Source: Devosia chinhatensis
Lineage (GTDB): Bacteria > Pseudomonadota > Alphaproteobacteria > Rhizobiales > Devosiaceae
Assembly (NCBI RefSeq): GCF_000969445.1
Contig: NZ_JZEY01000061.1
Location: 855,501-919,500, forward strand
Direction of reading: 5' to 3'
Length of the DNA: 64,000 nt
A program made the translations under genes and the position numbers. Of the stretch, positions 7,581 to 17,839 are shown piece after piece (positions within the stretch are counted from its first letter, which is position 1; every line of letters starts with the position of its first letter). The notes under the pieces were generated by a model, which was given only the letters and a program-made list of their open reading frames with translations, did not search any database and was not told the DNA's origin.

Positions 7581-9040
7581 CATTTCTCGGCATTGATATC
7601 GGCACGTCCGGCGTCAAGGCGCTGCTGATCGACGAAGCCGGCAAGGCTCTGGGCGAGGCCTCCGCGCCCGCCGTGGAGCCAGTGCGTCCGCATCCCGGCT
7701 GGTCCGAGCAGAACCCCACCGATTGGTGGACGGCAACGCTCGGTGCCATCGACAAGCTCAAGCAGAGCCATCCGGCTGAACTGGCTGCCGTCAAGGGCAT
7801 CGGCCTCTCGGGCCACATGCATGGGGCAACGCTTCTGGGCGAGAATGACGCGGTGCTCCGCCCCTGCATTCTCTGGAACGATGGCCGCTCGGCCGCTGAA
7901 TGCGGCGAGATGGAAGCCGCCCTGCCCGCTTTGCGCGAACTGGCCGGCAATATCGCCATGCCTGGCTTCACTTCACCGAAAATTGCCTGGGTCAGGAAAC
8001 ACGAACCGGACATCTACCGCCAGATACGAAAGGTGCTGCTGCCCAAGGCCTATGTGCGGCTTTTGCTGACCGGCGAGCACGTCGAGGACATGTCCGACGC
8101 CGCCGGGACGCTCTGGCTCGATGTCAAGAAGCGCGACTGGTCGGACGAATTGCTCGGCGTGACCGGCCTCAGCCGCGAGCACATGCCGTCTCTGGTCGAA
8201 GGGTCTGCCGTTTCGGCACAGCTCAAGGATGAATACGTATCCCGCTGGGGCATGAGCGGCCCGGTCGTGGTCGCTGGGGGTGCTGGCGACAATGCTGCCG
8301 CCGCTTGCGGCATCGGTGCGATCCGGCCCGGCGAGGGTTTCGTGTCGCTCGGCACGTCGGGCGTGCTCTTCGTTTCCAACGAAAAGTTCAGCCCCAATAC
8401 CGAGGGCGCGGTCCACGCCTTCTGCCACGCCATTCCCGATACTTGGCACCAGATGGGCGTCATCCTCTCGGCCACCGACAGCCTCAACTGGCTGAGCCGC
8501 ATCACCGGCAAGAAGCAGGCCGAACTGGCCGGCGAAGCCGAGGCGCAATTCAAGGGGCCGGGCGAGGCGATCTTCCTGCCCTATCTTTCGGGCGAGCGCA
8601 CGCCGCACAACAATGCCGGTGCCCGGGGCTCGTTTACCGGCCTTTCCCAATCCACCGATGCGGCGCAGATGGCGCAGGCCGTCATGGAAGGCGTGACCTT
8701 TGCCATGCGCGATTGCCAGCGGGTGCTGGCCGATGCCGGCACCTCGATCAATCGCCTGCTGGCGGTGGGTGGCGGCAGCAAGTCCTCACTCTGGCTCAAG
8801 ATGCTGGCCACCAATCTCGACATGGAAATCGCCCTTCCCGAGGACGGCGATTTCGGCGGCGCACTGGGCGCGGCCCGGCTCGGCCTCTGTGCCGCCACCG
8901 GCGCCAAGCCGGCCGATGTCATGTCCATGCCGCCGATCAAGACCACAATCGCGCCCGACACGTCGCTGTCGGCCGCCTATTCCGATCACTATGCGCGCTA
9001 TCGCGCACTCTACCCTGCCATCGAGGAGGCACGTTCGTGA
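7577..9040 (+). CDS. xylB: xylulokinase
   Basis: A 487-residue FGGY-family kinase that phosphorylates D-xylulose to D-xylulose 5-phosphate with ATP, feeding the pentose phosphate pathway. It begins with the nucleotide-binding strand [18 protein letters not shown]. It contains the substrate motif [27 protein letters not shown] and the C-terminal ATPase segment [11 protein letters not shown]. Length is typical for XylB. The stop overlaps the GTG start of xylA by GTGA, so the two are co-translated. A leader peptide with a strong ribosome site ends on the xylB start codon. Confidence 0.95.
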   Translation: MTFLGIDIGTSGVKALLIDEAGKALGEASAPAVEPVRPHPGWSEQNPTDWWTATLGAIDKLKQSHPAELAAVKGIGLSGHMHGATLLGENDAVLRPCILWNDGRSAAECGEMEAALPALRELAGNIAMPGFTSPKIAWVRKHEPDIYRQIRKVLLPKAYVRLLLTGEHVEDMSDAAGTLWLDVKKRDWSDELLGVTGLSREHMPSLVEGSAVSAQLKDEYVSRWGMSGPVVVAGGAGDNAAAACGIGAIRPGEGFVSLGTSGVLFVSNEKFSPNTEGAVHAFCHAIPDTWHQMGVILSATDSLNWLSRITGKKQAELAGEAEAQFKGPGEAIFLPYLSGERTPHNNAGARGSFTGLSQSTDAAQMAQAVMEGVTFAMRDCQRVLADAGTSINRLLAVGGGSKSSLWLKMLATNLDMEIALPEDGDFGGALGAARLGLCAATGAKPADVMSMPPIKTTIAPDTSLSAAYSDHYARYRALYPAIEEARS

Positions 9041-10344
9041 CCGATTTTTTCAAGGGCCTTTCCCAGGTCAAGTTTGAGGGCCCGCAAAGCCGCAGCCCGC
9101 TTGCCTATCGTCATTACAACAAGGACGAAATGATTGCCGGCAAGCGGATGGAAGACCATATCCGTCCGGCCATCGCCTATTGGCACACCTTTGCCCAGGA
9201 AGGCGGCGACCCGTTCGGCGGCCGCACCTTCGATCGACCCTGGTTCGACAAGGGCCTCGAGGGCGCCAAGCTCAAGGCCGAAGTGGCCTTCGAATTCTTC
9301 GACCTGATCGACGTCCCCTTCTTCGCCTTCCATGACGTGGACGTGGCCCCCGAAGGCGCAACGCTGGACGAGAGCAACAAGAACCTGCGCGTCATCGGCG
9401 ACATCATTGGCCAGAAGATGCAGCAAAGCGGCAAGAAGCTGCTCTGGGGCACGGCCAACCTCTTCTCCAACCGCCGCTACATGGCCGGCGCCGCCACCAA
9501 TCCCGATCCGGAAGTGTTCGCCTATGCCGCCGGCCAGGTGAAGGCCGTGCTGGAGCTGACCCACGAGCTGGGCGGCGAGAACTACGTGCTCTGGGGCGGT
9601 CGCGAGGGCTATGAAACCCTTCTCAATACCAAGATCGGCCAGGAACAGGACCAGATGGCCCGTTTCCTAACGCTGGTGATCGAGCATGCCGAAAAGATCG
9701 GCTTTACCGGCCAGATCCTGATCGAGCCCAAGCCGCAGGAGCCGTCCAAGCATCAGTACGACTATGACGTCGCCACCGTTTACGGGTTCTTGCAGAAATA
9801 CGGCCTCGAAAAGAAGGTGAAGTGCAATATCGAGGTGGGCCACGCCTTCCTCGCCGGGCATTCCTTCGAGCATGAGCTGGCCGTTGCGTCCTCGCTGGGC
9901 ATGCTCGGCTCGGTCGACGCCAACCGCAACGATCTGCAGTCCGGCTGGGATACCGACCACTTCCCCAACAATGCCGGCGAGATGGCGCTGGCCTTCTACT
10001 ACATCCTCAAGCAGGGTGGCCTGGGCAAGGGCGGCTTCAATTTCGACGCCAAGGTGCGCCGCCAGTCGCTCGACGCAGCTGACCTGCTGCACGGCCATGT
10101 TCTGGGTCTCGACACCCTGGCCCGCGGGCTCAAGGGCGCCGTGGCGCTGATCGAGGATGGCGAATTCGACAAGCTGCTCGATGACCGCTATGCCGGCTGG
10201 GACAATGGCCTTGGGCAGGACATCCTGGGCGGCAAGCTCAGCCTGGCCGATATCGCGGCCAAGGTTCAGGCCGACGGCATCAACCCGCAGCCGCGCTCGG
10301 GCCGCCAGGAATATCTCGAAAACCTGGTCAACCGCTTCGTCTGA
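9037..10344 (+). CDS. xylA: xylose isomerase
   Basis: A 435-residue enzyme converting D-xylose to D-xylulose with two divalent metals, class II by length. Seen: the active-site segment [13 protein letters not shown] with its histidine, [13 protein letters not shown], metal ligands in [17 protein letters not shown] and [13 protein letters not shown], and [16 protein letters not shown]. The start is GTG 9037, preceded by GAGGAGG and overlapping the xylB stop; a long open frame upstream overlaps xylB out of frame and is not coding. With xylB and the GH43 gene downstream it makes a xylan-to-xylulose-5-phosphate path. Confidence 0.96.
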   Translation: MTDFFKGLSQVKFEGPQSRSPLAYRHYNKDEMIAGKRMEDHIRPAIAYWHTFAQEGGDPFGGRTFDRPWFDKGLEGAKLKAEVAFEFFDLIDVPFFAFHDVDVAPEGATLDESNKNLRVIGDIIGQKMQQSGKKLLWGTANLFSNRRYMAGAATNPDPEVFAYAAGQVKAVLELTHELGGENYVLWGGREGYETLLNTKIGQEQDQMARFLTLVIEHAEKIGFTGQILIEPKPQEPSKHQYDYDVATVYGFLQKYGLEKKVKCNIEVGHAFLAGHSFEHELAVASSLGMLGSVDANRNDLQSGWDTDHFPNNAGEMALAFYYILKQGGLGKGGFNFDAKVRRQSLDAADLLHGHVLGLDTLARGLKGAVALIEDGEFDKLLDDRYAGWDNGLGQDILGGKLSLADIAAKVQADGINPQPRSGRQEYLENLVNRFV

Positions 10345-10366
10345 CTGTGAGCCGTCCCGATAGGGC

Positions 10367-10389
10367 AAATCGCGCCAGTGGCGCGATTT
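10367..10389. repeat. perfect 10-bp stem-loop after xylA
   Basis: AAATCGCGCC-AGT-GGCGCGATTT forms a perfect hairpin 22 bases after the xylA stop. No T-run follows, so it is not a classic terminator; it may stabilise the xylBA transcript end. Confidence 0.6.
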
Positions 10390-10439
10390 GAGGCGAGAAG
10401 GCCATGAGAGCTATGCTCGATTGGCGAGGCCGATCGCCA

Positions 10440-10580
10440 TCCTCTCCCCTCCGGGAGAGGATGGATCGGGCGCAGCCCGAGGCGGGTGAAGGGGTGTTCA
10501 CCGCGCTCTCTTCGCTCGCAGAACCTTCCCCTCATCCGGCGCTGCGCGCCACCTTCCCTCATGGGGAGAAGAACAGGAAA
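10440..10580. repeat. intergenic palindromic element (Rhizobiales-type)
   Basis: Two back-to-back halves: the first carries CCTCTCCCCTCCGGGAGAGG and GGGCGCAGCCCGAGGCGGG, the second CCCCTCATCCGGCGCTGCGC, followed by a CATGGGGAGAAG end. Both fold on themselves. From memory, sequences of this kind are scattered between genes in Rhizobiales genomes. It separates xylA from the GH43 gene. Confidence 0.5.
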
Positions 10581-10584
10581 CACC

Positions 10585-12195
10585 ATGCCGCAAATCACCA
10601 ATCCCATCCTGCCCGGCTTCAACCCGGACCCGTCCATCCTCCGGGTAGGGGACGATTACTATATCGCCACCTCCACCTTCGAATGGTTTCCCGGCGTGCA
10701 GATCCATCATTCCAGGGACCTGGCGAACTGGGAGCTGGTGTCGCGGCCGCTGACGCGCAAGGCCCAGCTCGACATGCGCGGCGATCCGGACAGCTGCGGC
10801 GTCTGGGCCCCCTGCCTCACCCATGACGGGGAAAAGTTCTGGCTGGTCTATACCGACGTCAAGCGCAAGGACGGCTCATTCAAGGACGCGCATAACTATA
10901 TCGTCTGGGCCGACAAGATCGAGGGGCCCTGGAGCGATCCGGTCTATACCAATTCCTCGGGTTTCGATCCCAGCCTCTTCCACGACGATGACGGCAGGAA
11001 GTGGTTCGTCAACATGGCCTGGGACCATCGCGTCCGGCCGCTGCTCTTTGCCGGCATCATGCTGCAGGAATTCGATCCAGCGCAGGGCAAGCTCGTCGGC
11101 CCGATCAAGAACATCTATCAGGGCACCGATCTCAAGCTCGTCGAGGGGCCGCATCTCTATAAGCGCAATGGCTGGTATTACCTGCTGACGGCCGAGGGCG
11201 GCACGGCCTATGACCATGCCTGCACCTTTGCCCGCTCGCGCAATATCGACGGGCCCTACGAGACCCATCCCGACCAGCATATCCTGACATCCAAGGACGC
11301 CCCGCTGGCCGCCATCCAGCGCGCCGGCCATGGCGATATCGTCGAGACGCCCGAGGGCAAGACCTATCTCGTCCATCTCGGCGGCCGCCCGACGACCCAG
11401 GAGCGCCGCTGCGTGCTGGGCCGGGAAACCTCGATCCAGGAAGCCTATTGGGGCGAGGACGACTGGCTTTATGTCAAGAACGGCCCGGTGCCGAGCCTGC
11501 ATGTCGAGGTGCCCGGCACCCGCGACGAGGCCGCCTATTGGGAAGAGCAGCGTTATACGTTCGAAAACGGGCTGCACAAGGACTTCCAGTGGCTGCGCAC
11601 GCCCGAGACCGAGCGCATCTTCAACACCGATAACGGCAAGCTGACGCTGATCGGCCGCGAAGCCCCCGGCTCCTGGTTCGAACAGGCGCTGGTCGCCCGC
11701 CGCCAGACGCATTTTTCCTATGATGCGGAAACGGTGATCGATTTCGCCCCCACCGACGAACGCACCTTTGCCGGGCTCACCGCCTATTACAGCCGCTATA
11801 ATTTCTTCTACCTGACCGTGGGCGCCCATTCCGACGGGCAGCGGGAACTCTTGATCATGGCCTCGGAAATGAGCTGGCCCGACGGCAAGCTGCGCTTTCC
11901 GGCCGAGCCGGTGCGGATCCCTAATGCGGGCAAGATCAAGCTCAAGCTGACCATTCGCGGCCGCAAGCTGCAATTCTTCTACGCAATGGACGGCGAGGAG
12001 CTAAAGCCCATCGGCCCGGTGCTCGACGCAAGCCTGCTCTCGGACGAATGCGGCGGCCACCAGGCCCATGGCAGCTTTACCGGCGCCTTTGTCGGCGTTG
12101 CCGCAAGTGACCTGAACGGCACGGCGAGCCAGGCCCATTTCGACTATTTCACCTATACCCCCCAGCACGATCCGAGCGATCGCTACGAGGTTTAG
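10585..12195 (+). CDS. xynB: GH43 beta-xylosidase
   Basis: A 536-residue glycoside hydrolase family 43 enzyme releasing xylose from short xylo-oligosaccharides; it has no signal peptide, so it acts inside the cell on imported oligomers. Residues 1-300 are the five-bladed propeller: catalytic base Asp in FNPDPSILRVGDDYY, the modulating Asp in GFDPSLFHDDDG, and the acid Glu in VEGPHLYKRNGWYYL. Residues 320-530 are the C-terminal beta-sandwich typical of XynB (FSYDAETVIDFAP, YSRYNFFYLTVG). Start ATG 10585 follows AGGA; the open frame upstream lies in the repeat element. It follows xylBA on the same strand and probably shares their control. Confidence 0.93.
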   Translation: MPQITNPILPGFNPDPSILRVGDDYYIATSTFEWFPGVQIHHSRDLANWELVSRPLTRKAQLDMRGDPDSCGVWAPCLTHDGEKFWLVYTDVKRKDGSFKDAHNYIVWADKIEGPWSDPVYTNSSGFDPSLFHDDDGRKWFVNMAWDHRVRPLLFAGIMLQEFDPAQGKLVGPIKNIYQGTDLKLVEGPHLYKRNGWYYLLTAEGGTAYDHACTFARSRNIDGPYETHPDQHILTSKDAPLAAIQRAGHGDIVETPEGKTYLVHLGGRPTTQERRCVLGRETSIQEAYWGEDDWLYVKNGPVPSLHVEVPGTRDEAAYWEEQRYTFENGLHKDFQWLRTPETERIFNTDNGKLTLIGREAPGSWFEQALVARRQTHFSYDAETVIDFAPTDERTFAGLTAYYSRYNFFYLTVGAHSDGQRELLIMASEMSWPDGKLRFPAEPVRIPNAGKIKLKLTIRGRKLQFFYAMDGEELKPIGPVLDASLLSDECGGHQAHGSFTGAFVGVAASDLNGTASQAHFDYFTYTPQHDPSDRYEV

Positions 12196-12230
12196 GGCGG
12201 CAAAAGCCGGAACAACCTTTTTAAAACCAG

Positions 12231-12270
12231 GGCGCGGGAGAGGACGGCTTGCCTCTTCCGCGCCTTGTCA
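12231..12270 (+). terminator. probable intrinsic terminator after xynB
   Basis: GGCGCGG at 12231-12237 pairs with CCGCGCC at 12258-12264, with further pairing of GAGAGG and CCTCTT inside, followed by TTGTCATTT. The T-run is imperfect. Confidence 0.5.
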
Positions 12271-12323
12271 TTTCTGCGCGCCCGGCCGAGGCTGACCCCT
12301 GCGAGTACCAAAGGGAGCGTCTC

Positions 12324-13595
12324 ATGAAACTTGAATCCATAGCCCTGCACCACGGCTACCAGTCTGAAGCCACGACCAAGGCCGCGGCGGTGCCGATCTA
12401 CCAGACCACGTCCTATACGTTCGACGACACCCAGCATGGCGCGGACCTGTTTGACCTGAAAGTCGCGGGCAATATCTATACCCGCATCATGAACCCGACC
12501 ACGGCGGTGCTCGAAGCGCGCCTCGCCGAAATGGAAGGCGGCATTGCCGGGCTCGCTCTGGCCTCGGGCATGGCGGCGATCACCTATGCCATCCAGACCA
12601 TTGCCGGGGTGGGCGACAATATCGTCTCCGTCTCCCAGCTCTATGGCGGCACCTATAATCTCTTCGTCCATACTTTTCCGCGCCAGGGCATCGAGACGCG
12701 GCTGGTGAGCCACGACGATTACGAGGGCTTTGAAAAGGCCATCGACGAGAACACCAAGGCCATTTTCCTTGAATCCATCGGCAATCCGGCGGGCAATGTC
12801 GTGGATATTGAGCGCATTGCCGAGATCGCCCATCGCCATGGCGTGCCGGTCATCGTCGACAATACGGTGGCGACGCCCTATCTCACCCGCCCAATGGACT
12901 TCGGCGCCGATATCGTAGTCCATTCGCTGACCAAATATATCGGCGGCCACGGCACCTCCATCGGCGGCATTATCGTCGATAGCGGTAAATTCGACTGGAA
13001 GGCCAATGCCAAGCGCTTCCCGGTGCTGAACGAGCCCGATCCGTCCTATCACGGCGTCGTCTATACCGAGGCTCTGGGCCCTGCGGCCTATATCGGGCGC
13101 GCCCGCGTCGTGCCTTTGCGCAATACCGGCGCGGCCATTTCCCCCTTCAATGCCTTCCAGATTTTGCAGGGTCTCGAAACGCTGGGCCTCCGCATCGAGC
13201 GGCATGCCGAAAACGCGCTCAAAATCGCCAGACACCTCAAGAGCCATCCCAAGGTGAAATGGGTGAATTACGCCGGGCTCGAAGACAGCCCCTATCACGC
13301 CGTGGCGCAGAAGATTTCCAAGGGCTCAGGCTCGGGCATTTTGTCCTTCGGCATCGAAGGCGGCAAGGACGCCGGCGGCCGTTTCATCGACGCGCTGCAA
13401 CTGATCCTGCGGCTGGTCAATATCGGGGACGCCAAATCGCTGGCCTGCCACCCCGCCTCGACCACCCACCGCCAGCTTTCGCCCGAAGAACTGAAAAAAG
13501 CGGGCGTCAGCGAAGACCTCGTGCGCATCTCGGCCGGCATCGAGCATGTCGATGATATTCTCGCGGATATCGATCAGGCGCTGGCCAAGGCTTGA
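12324..13595 (+). CDS. metY: O-acetylhomoserine sulfhydrylase
   Basis: A 423-residue PLP enzyme of the Cys/Met metabolism family making homocysteine from O-acetylhomoserine and sulfide. The N-terminal [20 protein letters not shown], the PLP-lysine segment [17 protein letters not shown], and the long insert [20 protein letters not shown] are typical of MetY rather than MetB or MetZ. ATG 12324 follows AAGGGAGC. It stands alone between the xylan module and the low-GC island. I looked for a SAM-responsive riboswitch in the 128-base leader and found none. Confidence 0.92.
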   Translation: MKLESIALHHGYQSEATTKAAAVPIYQTTSYTFDDTQHGADLFDLKVAGNIYTRIMNPTTAVLEARLAEMEGGIAGLALASGMAAITYAIQTIAGVGDNIVSVSQLYGGTYNLFVHTFPRQGIETRLVSHDDYEGFEKAIDENTKAIFLESIGNPAGNVVDIERIAEIAHRHGVPVIVDNTVATPYLTRPMDFGADIVVHSLTKYIGGHGTSIGGIIVDSGKFDWKANAKRFPVLNEPDPSYHGVVYTEALGPAAYIGRARVVPLRNTGAAISPFNAFQILQGLETLGLRIERHAENALKIARHLKSHPKVKWVNYAGLEDSPYHAVAQKISKGSGSGILSFGIEGGKDAGGRFIDALQLILRLVNIGDAKSLACHPASTTHRQLSPEELKKAGVSEDLVRISAGIEHVDDILADIDQALAKA

Positions 13596-13628
13596 GGGTG
13601 GGCGGCATTAGGCGCTGAGTACCACAGT

Positions 13629-13653
13629 CACCCTCGGGCCTTGTCCGGGGGTG
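13629..13653. repeat. dispersed hairpin repeat, copy 1
   Basis: CACCCTCGG-GCCTTGT-CCGGGGGTG folds into a 9-bp stem with one wobble pair. Its core GGGC(C)TTGTCC recurs in the hairpin at 26726-26748, so the two are members of one intergenic repeat family. Confidence 0.5.
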
Positions 13654-13823
13654 ATGTGTTTTTGCATCCCATAACCTCCGCTTCCGGGCACCGTTCCCGA
13701 CATTCGCAATTAGCTCTTACATTCTCGAAAGGTGCCACTAGTCGTATAAGGCTGGCAGAGACACCATTTTTTGGGTGCCCTTATTTCATAACAGGGTTTG
13801 TAGTCGTGACAGCTAAAGGCGCG

Positions 13824-14942
13824 TCACGATTGTTCCTCGACGGAAATGATGTCAGCGTCCGTCAGAGTCCGGATATTGGCGTCGTAGCCCGCCGCTCCGG
13901 CCGCGGCGAAGAACAACTCGGTGGTATTGGCATAGTGTTCGAGGATCGCATCGAACACGTCGTCGGCAGGATAAGAGCCGCCTAATGGCCGCACATATCG
14001 GAAAAGGCCGTCATCTGCATCAAGAGCAATAAGGTGGCCCATGCTTTCAATGAAGAGGTCGCCGTAGGTTCGCCTGTGGGTCAGCTCGTTGCGCTGGTCT
14101 GTCGCCTGCCAGAGCCATCCATTCTGTTGGAGCTTTAAAGGATTGTTTGGGCGTTGCGCGATGTAGCCCCTTGATGAGAGAAGCGCCAGCAAGGGCTCTC
14201 CCGACACATCGGCCGGGCTGGTGACTTTGAGCAGGTTTGTCAGTGAATCCACTACGTTTGGGTTGTGCCCAAGGCGACATGCTATCAGCGCCGCTAGATA
14301 GTCGCGCGCTGACCCAAGATGCAGAAAGAAGGCATGAACATGAGCGAACAATATCTGGTCGCGCATACTTGCCGACCTCTTGCCATCTATCTGTCCGTGT
14401 GCCAGCAGGTTGGTGAGTTCTTCATGGTAAAATTCGAATATCCCCCGGACACTGGTATCCATGTTATGGAGGCTGAGGCTGATCGACTGCGCAAGCCGCT
14501 CAGGCTCTGTGCGAGCGTCAAGGATTGCGGCCAGCTCTTCCCGAGTAGGGTTGGTTAGCGCGGCTAGTTGAGGTTGGCCGCGTACTCGGCCAATATTCGA
14601 CGATATGCTTTGCCAGAGGTCTGCTGGTCCACGGAAGAAGTTGGTTTGTCCGGGGATTTGGGGTGACCAGTACGACGTGTATGCGCCGTTGGTCCAATTG
14701 ATGCTTTCAAAGGCTACAAACTGAAGTCCTCGCTGAAGGAGGAATTGCCGCATAGCGGCTTTGGAATAGAATCCATTTACACAGGGACGCCCACCGGTCA
14801 GTACTGGCAGGATTCTCCACCGGTGCTCATCGGCCTGGATCGCCTGGATGCCACCAGACCAGTTGGCAAAAAATCCTGAAGCATTCCCAACTCGTTGTAC
14901 AGGCTGCATTTCATCGAGCCGCAGCGATACTCTCTCCGTCAT
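13824..14942 (-). CDS. unrecognised protein with HEPN-like motif, in a low-GC island
   Basis: A 372-residue protein that I cannot assign to a named family. The N-terminal 120 residues are mixed and tryptophan-rich; from about residue 140 it is mostly helical. In the C-terminal half RNELTH (residues 284-289, in ATDQRNELTHRRTYGD) fits the R-x4-H catalytic pattern of HEPN ribonuclease or nucleotidyltransferase-partner domains, and the helix before it (QILFAHVHAFFLHLGSARDY, 196-215) fits that fold. It has no signal peptide or membrane helix. The gene is about 50-55 percent GC in lines I counted, against about 70 percent in mutS, and it interrupts housekeeping genes, so it looks acquired. No integrase or partner gene is next to it. 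A 7-bp inverted repeat (13804-13810, 13823-13829) spans its stop. Confidence 0.7.
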   Translation of the reverse strand: MTERVSLRLDEMQPVQRVGNASGFFANWSGGIQAIQADEHRWRILPVLTGGRPCVNGFYSKAAMRQFLLQRGLQFVAFESINWTNGAYTSYWSPQIPGQTNFFRGPADLWQSISSNIGRVRGQPQLAALTNPTREELAAILDARTEPERLAQSISLSLHNMDTSVRGIFEFYHEELTNLLAHGQIDGKRSASMRDQILFAHVHAFFLHLGSARDYLAALIACRLGHNPNVVDSLTNLLKVTSPADVSGEPLLALLSSRGYIAQRPNNPLKLQQNGWLWQATDQRNELTHRRTYGDLFIESMGHLIALDADDGLFRYVRPLGGSYPADDVFDAILEHYANTTELFFAAAGAAGYDANIRTLTDADIISVEEQS

Positions 14943-15124
14943 TACAGCCCCACGAAATGCAACTAGCAGTCAGCAATGTACCCACTTTCGCCCAAAGCTG
15001 ACAGTCCCCACCCCATTCTCCCCCTCCCACAACTCCGTGCAAACCCCTGCCCCGCCGGTTGGCATTCCTGCCCTTATTCCCTAAGGTCGGCGCTTCAGTT
15101 TGAAAGCCCCTGACCGACCTGCCC

Positions 15125-17839
15125 ATGGACCAGACTCCCTTTGCGGCCGATCCCGGCCCTGCGCCCGCGGCTTTGACGCCGATGATGGCGCAATTCTTCG
15201 AGATCAAGGCGGTCAATCCGGGCTATCTCCTGTTCTACCGGATGGGCGATTTCTACGAGCTGTTCTTCGAGGATGCCGAGATCGCCAGTGCCGCCCTGGG
15301 CATCGTGCTGACCAAGCGCGGCAAGCATTTGGGCGAAGACATTTCCATGTGCGGCGTGCCCATCCACGCCGCCAATGATTATCTCAACAAGCTGATCAAG
15401 CTGGGCCATCGCGTCGCCATCTGCGAGCAGATGGAAGACCCCGCCGAAGCCAAGAAGCGCGGCAGCAAATCGGTGGTGCGGCGCGATGTCGTGCGGCTCG
15501 TGACGCCTGGCACGCTGACCGAGGACGATCACCTCGATGCGCGCAGTTCCAATTATCTCGCCGCGCTCGCCATGGTGCGGCACGGGGAAACCGATTTCGC
15601 GCTGGCCTGGGCCGATATTTCCACCGGCGAGAGCTTCGTCGCCGATCTTTCGGCCGAGCAGCTGGCCGATGAAATGGCGCGCATCGCCCCGGCCGAGCTG
15701 ATCCTGGCCGATGCCACGCGGGCCGTGCTGGCCGAGCGCCATCTCTTTGCCCCCGCCTGGGCCGCCATTGCCGCGAGCATTCCCCCGCAAAGCGCCGACA
15801 GCGAGGCAGTGCTGCCGCTGCTGCGTGCGGCGTTTCCGGCCGAGCGCTTCGACCCCACGGCCCTCTCCCGCGCCGGCCGCGCTGCACTCGGCGCGCTCGT
15901 GGGCTATGTGGGGGAAAGCCAGAAGGGGCGGCAGGCCGCGCTTCGCCCGCCCGTGCTCGACGCCGCCGCCCAGGCCATGACCATCGATGCGGCGACCCGC
16001 TCCAGCCTTGAAATTCTGCTCACCCAGCGCGGGCAGGCCAAGGGCTCGCTGCGCGCCGCCATCGACATGAGCGTGACCGCGCCCGGCGCGCGGCTGCTGG
16101 CGGCCCGGCTGGCGGCGCCGCTGCGCCAGTCCCGGCCGATCAACGAGCGGCTCGACGCCGTGGGGCGGCTGGTGGACGATGGGCTGCTGCGGGCGCGCCT
16201 GCGACAGGATCTGAAGGCGGCGCCGGACCTGGCGCGGGCGCTGTCGCGCCTTTCGCTCGAGCGCGGCGGGCCGCGTGACCTCGCCGCCATCGGCAAGGCC
16301 ATCAAGGCCGCCCTGGCGCTGTCGCGCCATCTCGCGAGCCAGCCCGAGCCGGGCCTCGTGCTCGAGGGGCTGACCGCGCGGCTGGGCGCGGCGCCGCAGG
16401 CGCTGGCCTCGGAACTGGGCCTGGCGCTCGACGAGGAGCTGCCGCTGTTGAGCCGCGATGGCGGCTTCGTGCGGCCCGGCTATGACGGCACGCTCGACGA
16501 GGAGCGGGCCCTGGGCCGGGAAACGCGCGCCGTGGTGGCGGCGCTCCAGGCGCGGCTCATGGACGAGACCGATGTGCGGTCACTAAAGATCAAGCACAAT
16601 GGCGTGCTCGGCTTTTTCGTCGAAGTGCCGGCCGCCCATGGCCAGAAGCTGCTCGAGGAGCCGCATCGGCAAAGCTTCATCCACCGCCAGACGCTGGCCA
16701 ATGCCATGCGGTTCACGACGACCGAACTGGCCGAGCTCGAGGGCCGCATCGCCAAGGCGCAGGGCGCCGCGCTCGAGATCGAGCTGGCCATCTTCGCGCG
16801 GCTGCGCGCGGCGGCACTGGCCGAGACGCAGGCCCTCCAGGGCCTTGCCGACGCGCTGGCGGAACTGGACGTGACCGCCGCTCTCGCGGAAGTGTCCGCC
16901 TTGCGCGGCTATTGCCGGCCAAGGGTCGACGACAGCCTTGCTTTCGCCATCCTTGGCGGGCGCCATCCGGTGGTGGAACTGATGGTAAAGGCCGAAGGGC
17001 AGAGTTTTGTGGCCAATGATGCCGACCTCTCCGGCAATGAGGAGAGCGGCGGGGGCGCCCTGTGGCTGGTGACCGGCCCCAATATGGGCGGTAAATCGAC
17101 GTTCCTGCGCCAGAACGCGCTCATCGCCATCCTCGCGCAGATGGGCTGCTACGTGCCCGCTGACTCGGCCCATATCGGGGTGGTGGATCGCCTGTTCTCC
17201 CGCGTCGGGGCCAGCGACGACATCGCCCATGGCCGCTCGACCTTCATGGTGGAAATGGTGGAAACCGCCGCCATTCTCAATCGCGCCACGCGGCGATCGC
17301 TCGTCGTGCTCGACGAGATCGGGCGCGGCACCGCGACCTTTGACGGGCTCTCCATAGCCTGGGCCTCGGTCGAGGCCCTGCACGAGACCACCGGCTGCCG
17401 GGCCCTGTTCGCCACCCATTTCCATGAATTGACCAGCCTCGCCAAGACGCTGGCCCGCGTCTCCAATGTCACCATGAAGGTGCGCGAATGGGAGGGCGAG
17501 GTAGTGTTCCTGCACGAAGTGGGGCCGGGGGCGGCGGACCGCTCCTATGGCATCCAGGTGGCGCGGCTCGCCGGGCTTCCCGATCCGGTCATCGCCCGGG
17601 CCAGGCAGGTGCTCGATGTGCTCGAGCAGCGCTCGGCGGGCACGGCATCTTCCCGCCAGAAGGCCAGCGTGCTAGACGATCTGCCGCTCTTTGCGCATCA
17701 ATCGCCCCCCGCGCCCAAGGGTAAGGACCCCGTTTACGAAGCACTCGATACACTGCGCCCCGATGAGATGACGCCCCGACAGGCGATCGAGACCTTGTAC
17801 CAGCTGAAGAAAATTCGTGATGACGCTCGCCGAAGCTGA
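15125..17839 (+). CDS. mutS: DNA mismatch repair protein MutS
   Basis: A 904-residue mismatch sensor that recruits MutL. The N-terminal mismatch-binding domain has the key Phe-x-Glu in YRMGDFYELFFEDAE. The ATPase domain carries Walker A GPNMGGKSTFLRQ (about residue 650) and the Walker B/signature stretch VVLDEIGRGTATFDGLS, then LFATHFHELT. Length fits alphaproteobacterial MutS. Start ATG 15125 has no strong ribosome site, but the conserved N-terminus begins soon after. The last 20 bases overlap glnD, a coupling also common in Rhizobiales. Confidence 0.97.
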   Translation: MDQTPFAADPGPAPAALTPMMAQFFEIKAVNPGYLLFYRMGDFYELFFEDAEIASAALGIVLTKRGKHLGEDISMCGVPIHAANDYLNKLIKLGHRVAICEQMEDPAEAKKRGSKSVVRRDVVRLVTPGTLTEDDHLDARSSNYLAALAMVRHGETDFALAWADISTGESFVADLSAEQLADEMARIAPAELILADATRAVLAERHLFAPAWAAIAASIPPQSADSEAVLPLLRAAFPAERFDPTALSRAGRAALGALVGYVGESQKGRQAALRPPVLDAAAQAMTIDAATRSSLEILLTQRGQAKGSLRAAIDMSVTAPGARLLAARLAAPLRQSRPINERLDAVGRLVDDGLLRARLRQDLKAAPDLARALSRLSLERGGPRDLAAIGKAIKAALALSRHLASQPEPGLVLEGLTARLGAAPQALASELGLALDEELPLLSRDGGFVRPGYDGTLDEERALGRETRAVVAALQARLMDETDVRSLKIKHNGVLGFFVEVPAAHGQKLLEEPHRQSFIHRQTLANAMRFTTTELAELEGRIAKAQGAALEIELAIFARLRAAALAETQALQGLADALAELDVTAALAEVSALRGYCRPRVDDSLAFAILGGRHPVVELMVKAEGQSFVANDADLSGNEESGGGALWLVTGPNMGGKSTFLRQNALIAILAQMGCYVPADSAHIGVVDRLFSRVGASDDIAHGRSTFMVEMVETAAILNRATRRSLVVLDEIGRGTATFDGLSIAWASVEALHETTGCRALFATHFHELTSLAKTLARVSNVTMKVREWEGEVVFLHEVGPGAADRSYGIQVARLAGLPDPVIARARQVLDVLEQRSAGTASSRQKASVLDDLPLFAHQSPPAPKGKDPVYEALDTLRPDEMTPRQAIETLYQLKKIRDDARRS

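Noticed and set aside
12196..12323. SAM-II riboswitch before metY
   Set aside because: Alphaproteobacterial met genes often have one, but the leader lacks the conserved core and pseudoknot pieces; it holds a terminator-like hairpin instead.
13596..15124. Prophage or integrative element around the HEPN-like gene
   Set aside because: No integrase, transposase, tRNA-end duplication or flanking direct repeat was found; it appears as one foreign gene only.
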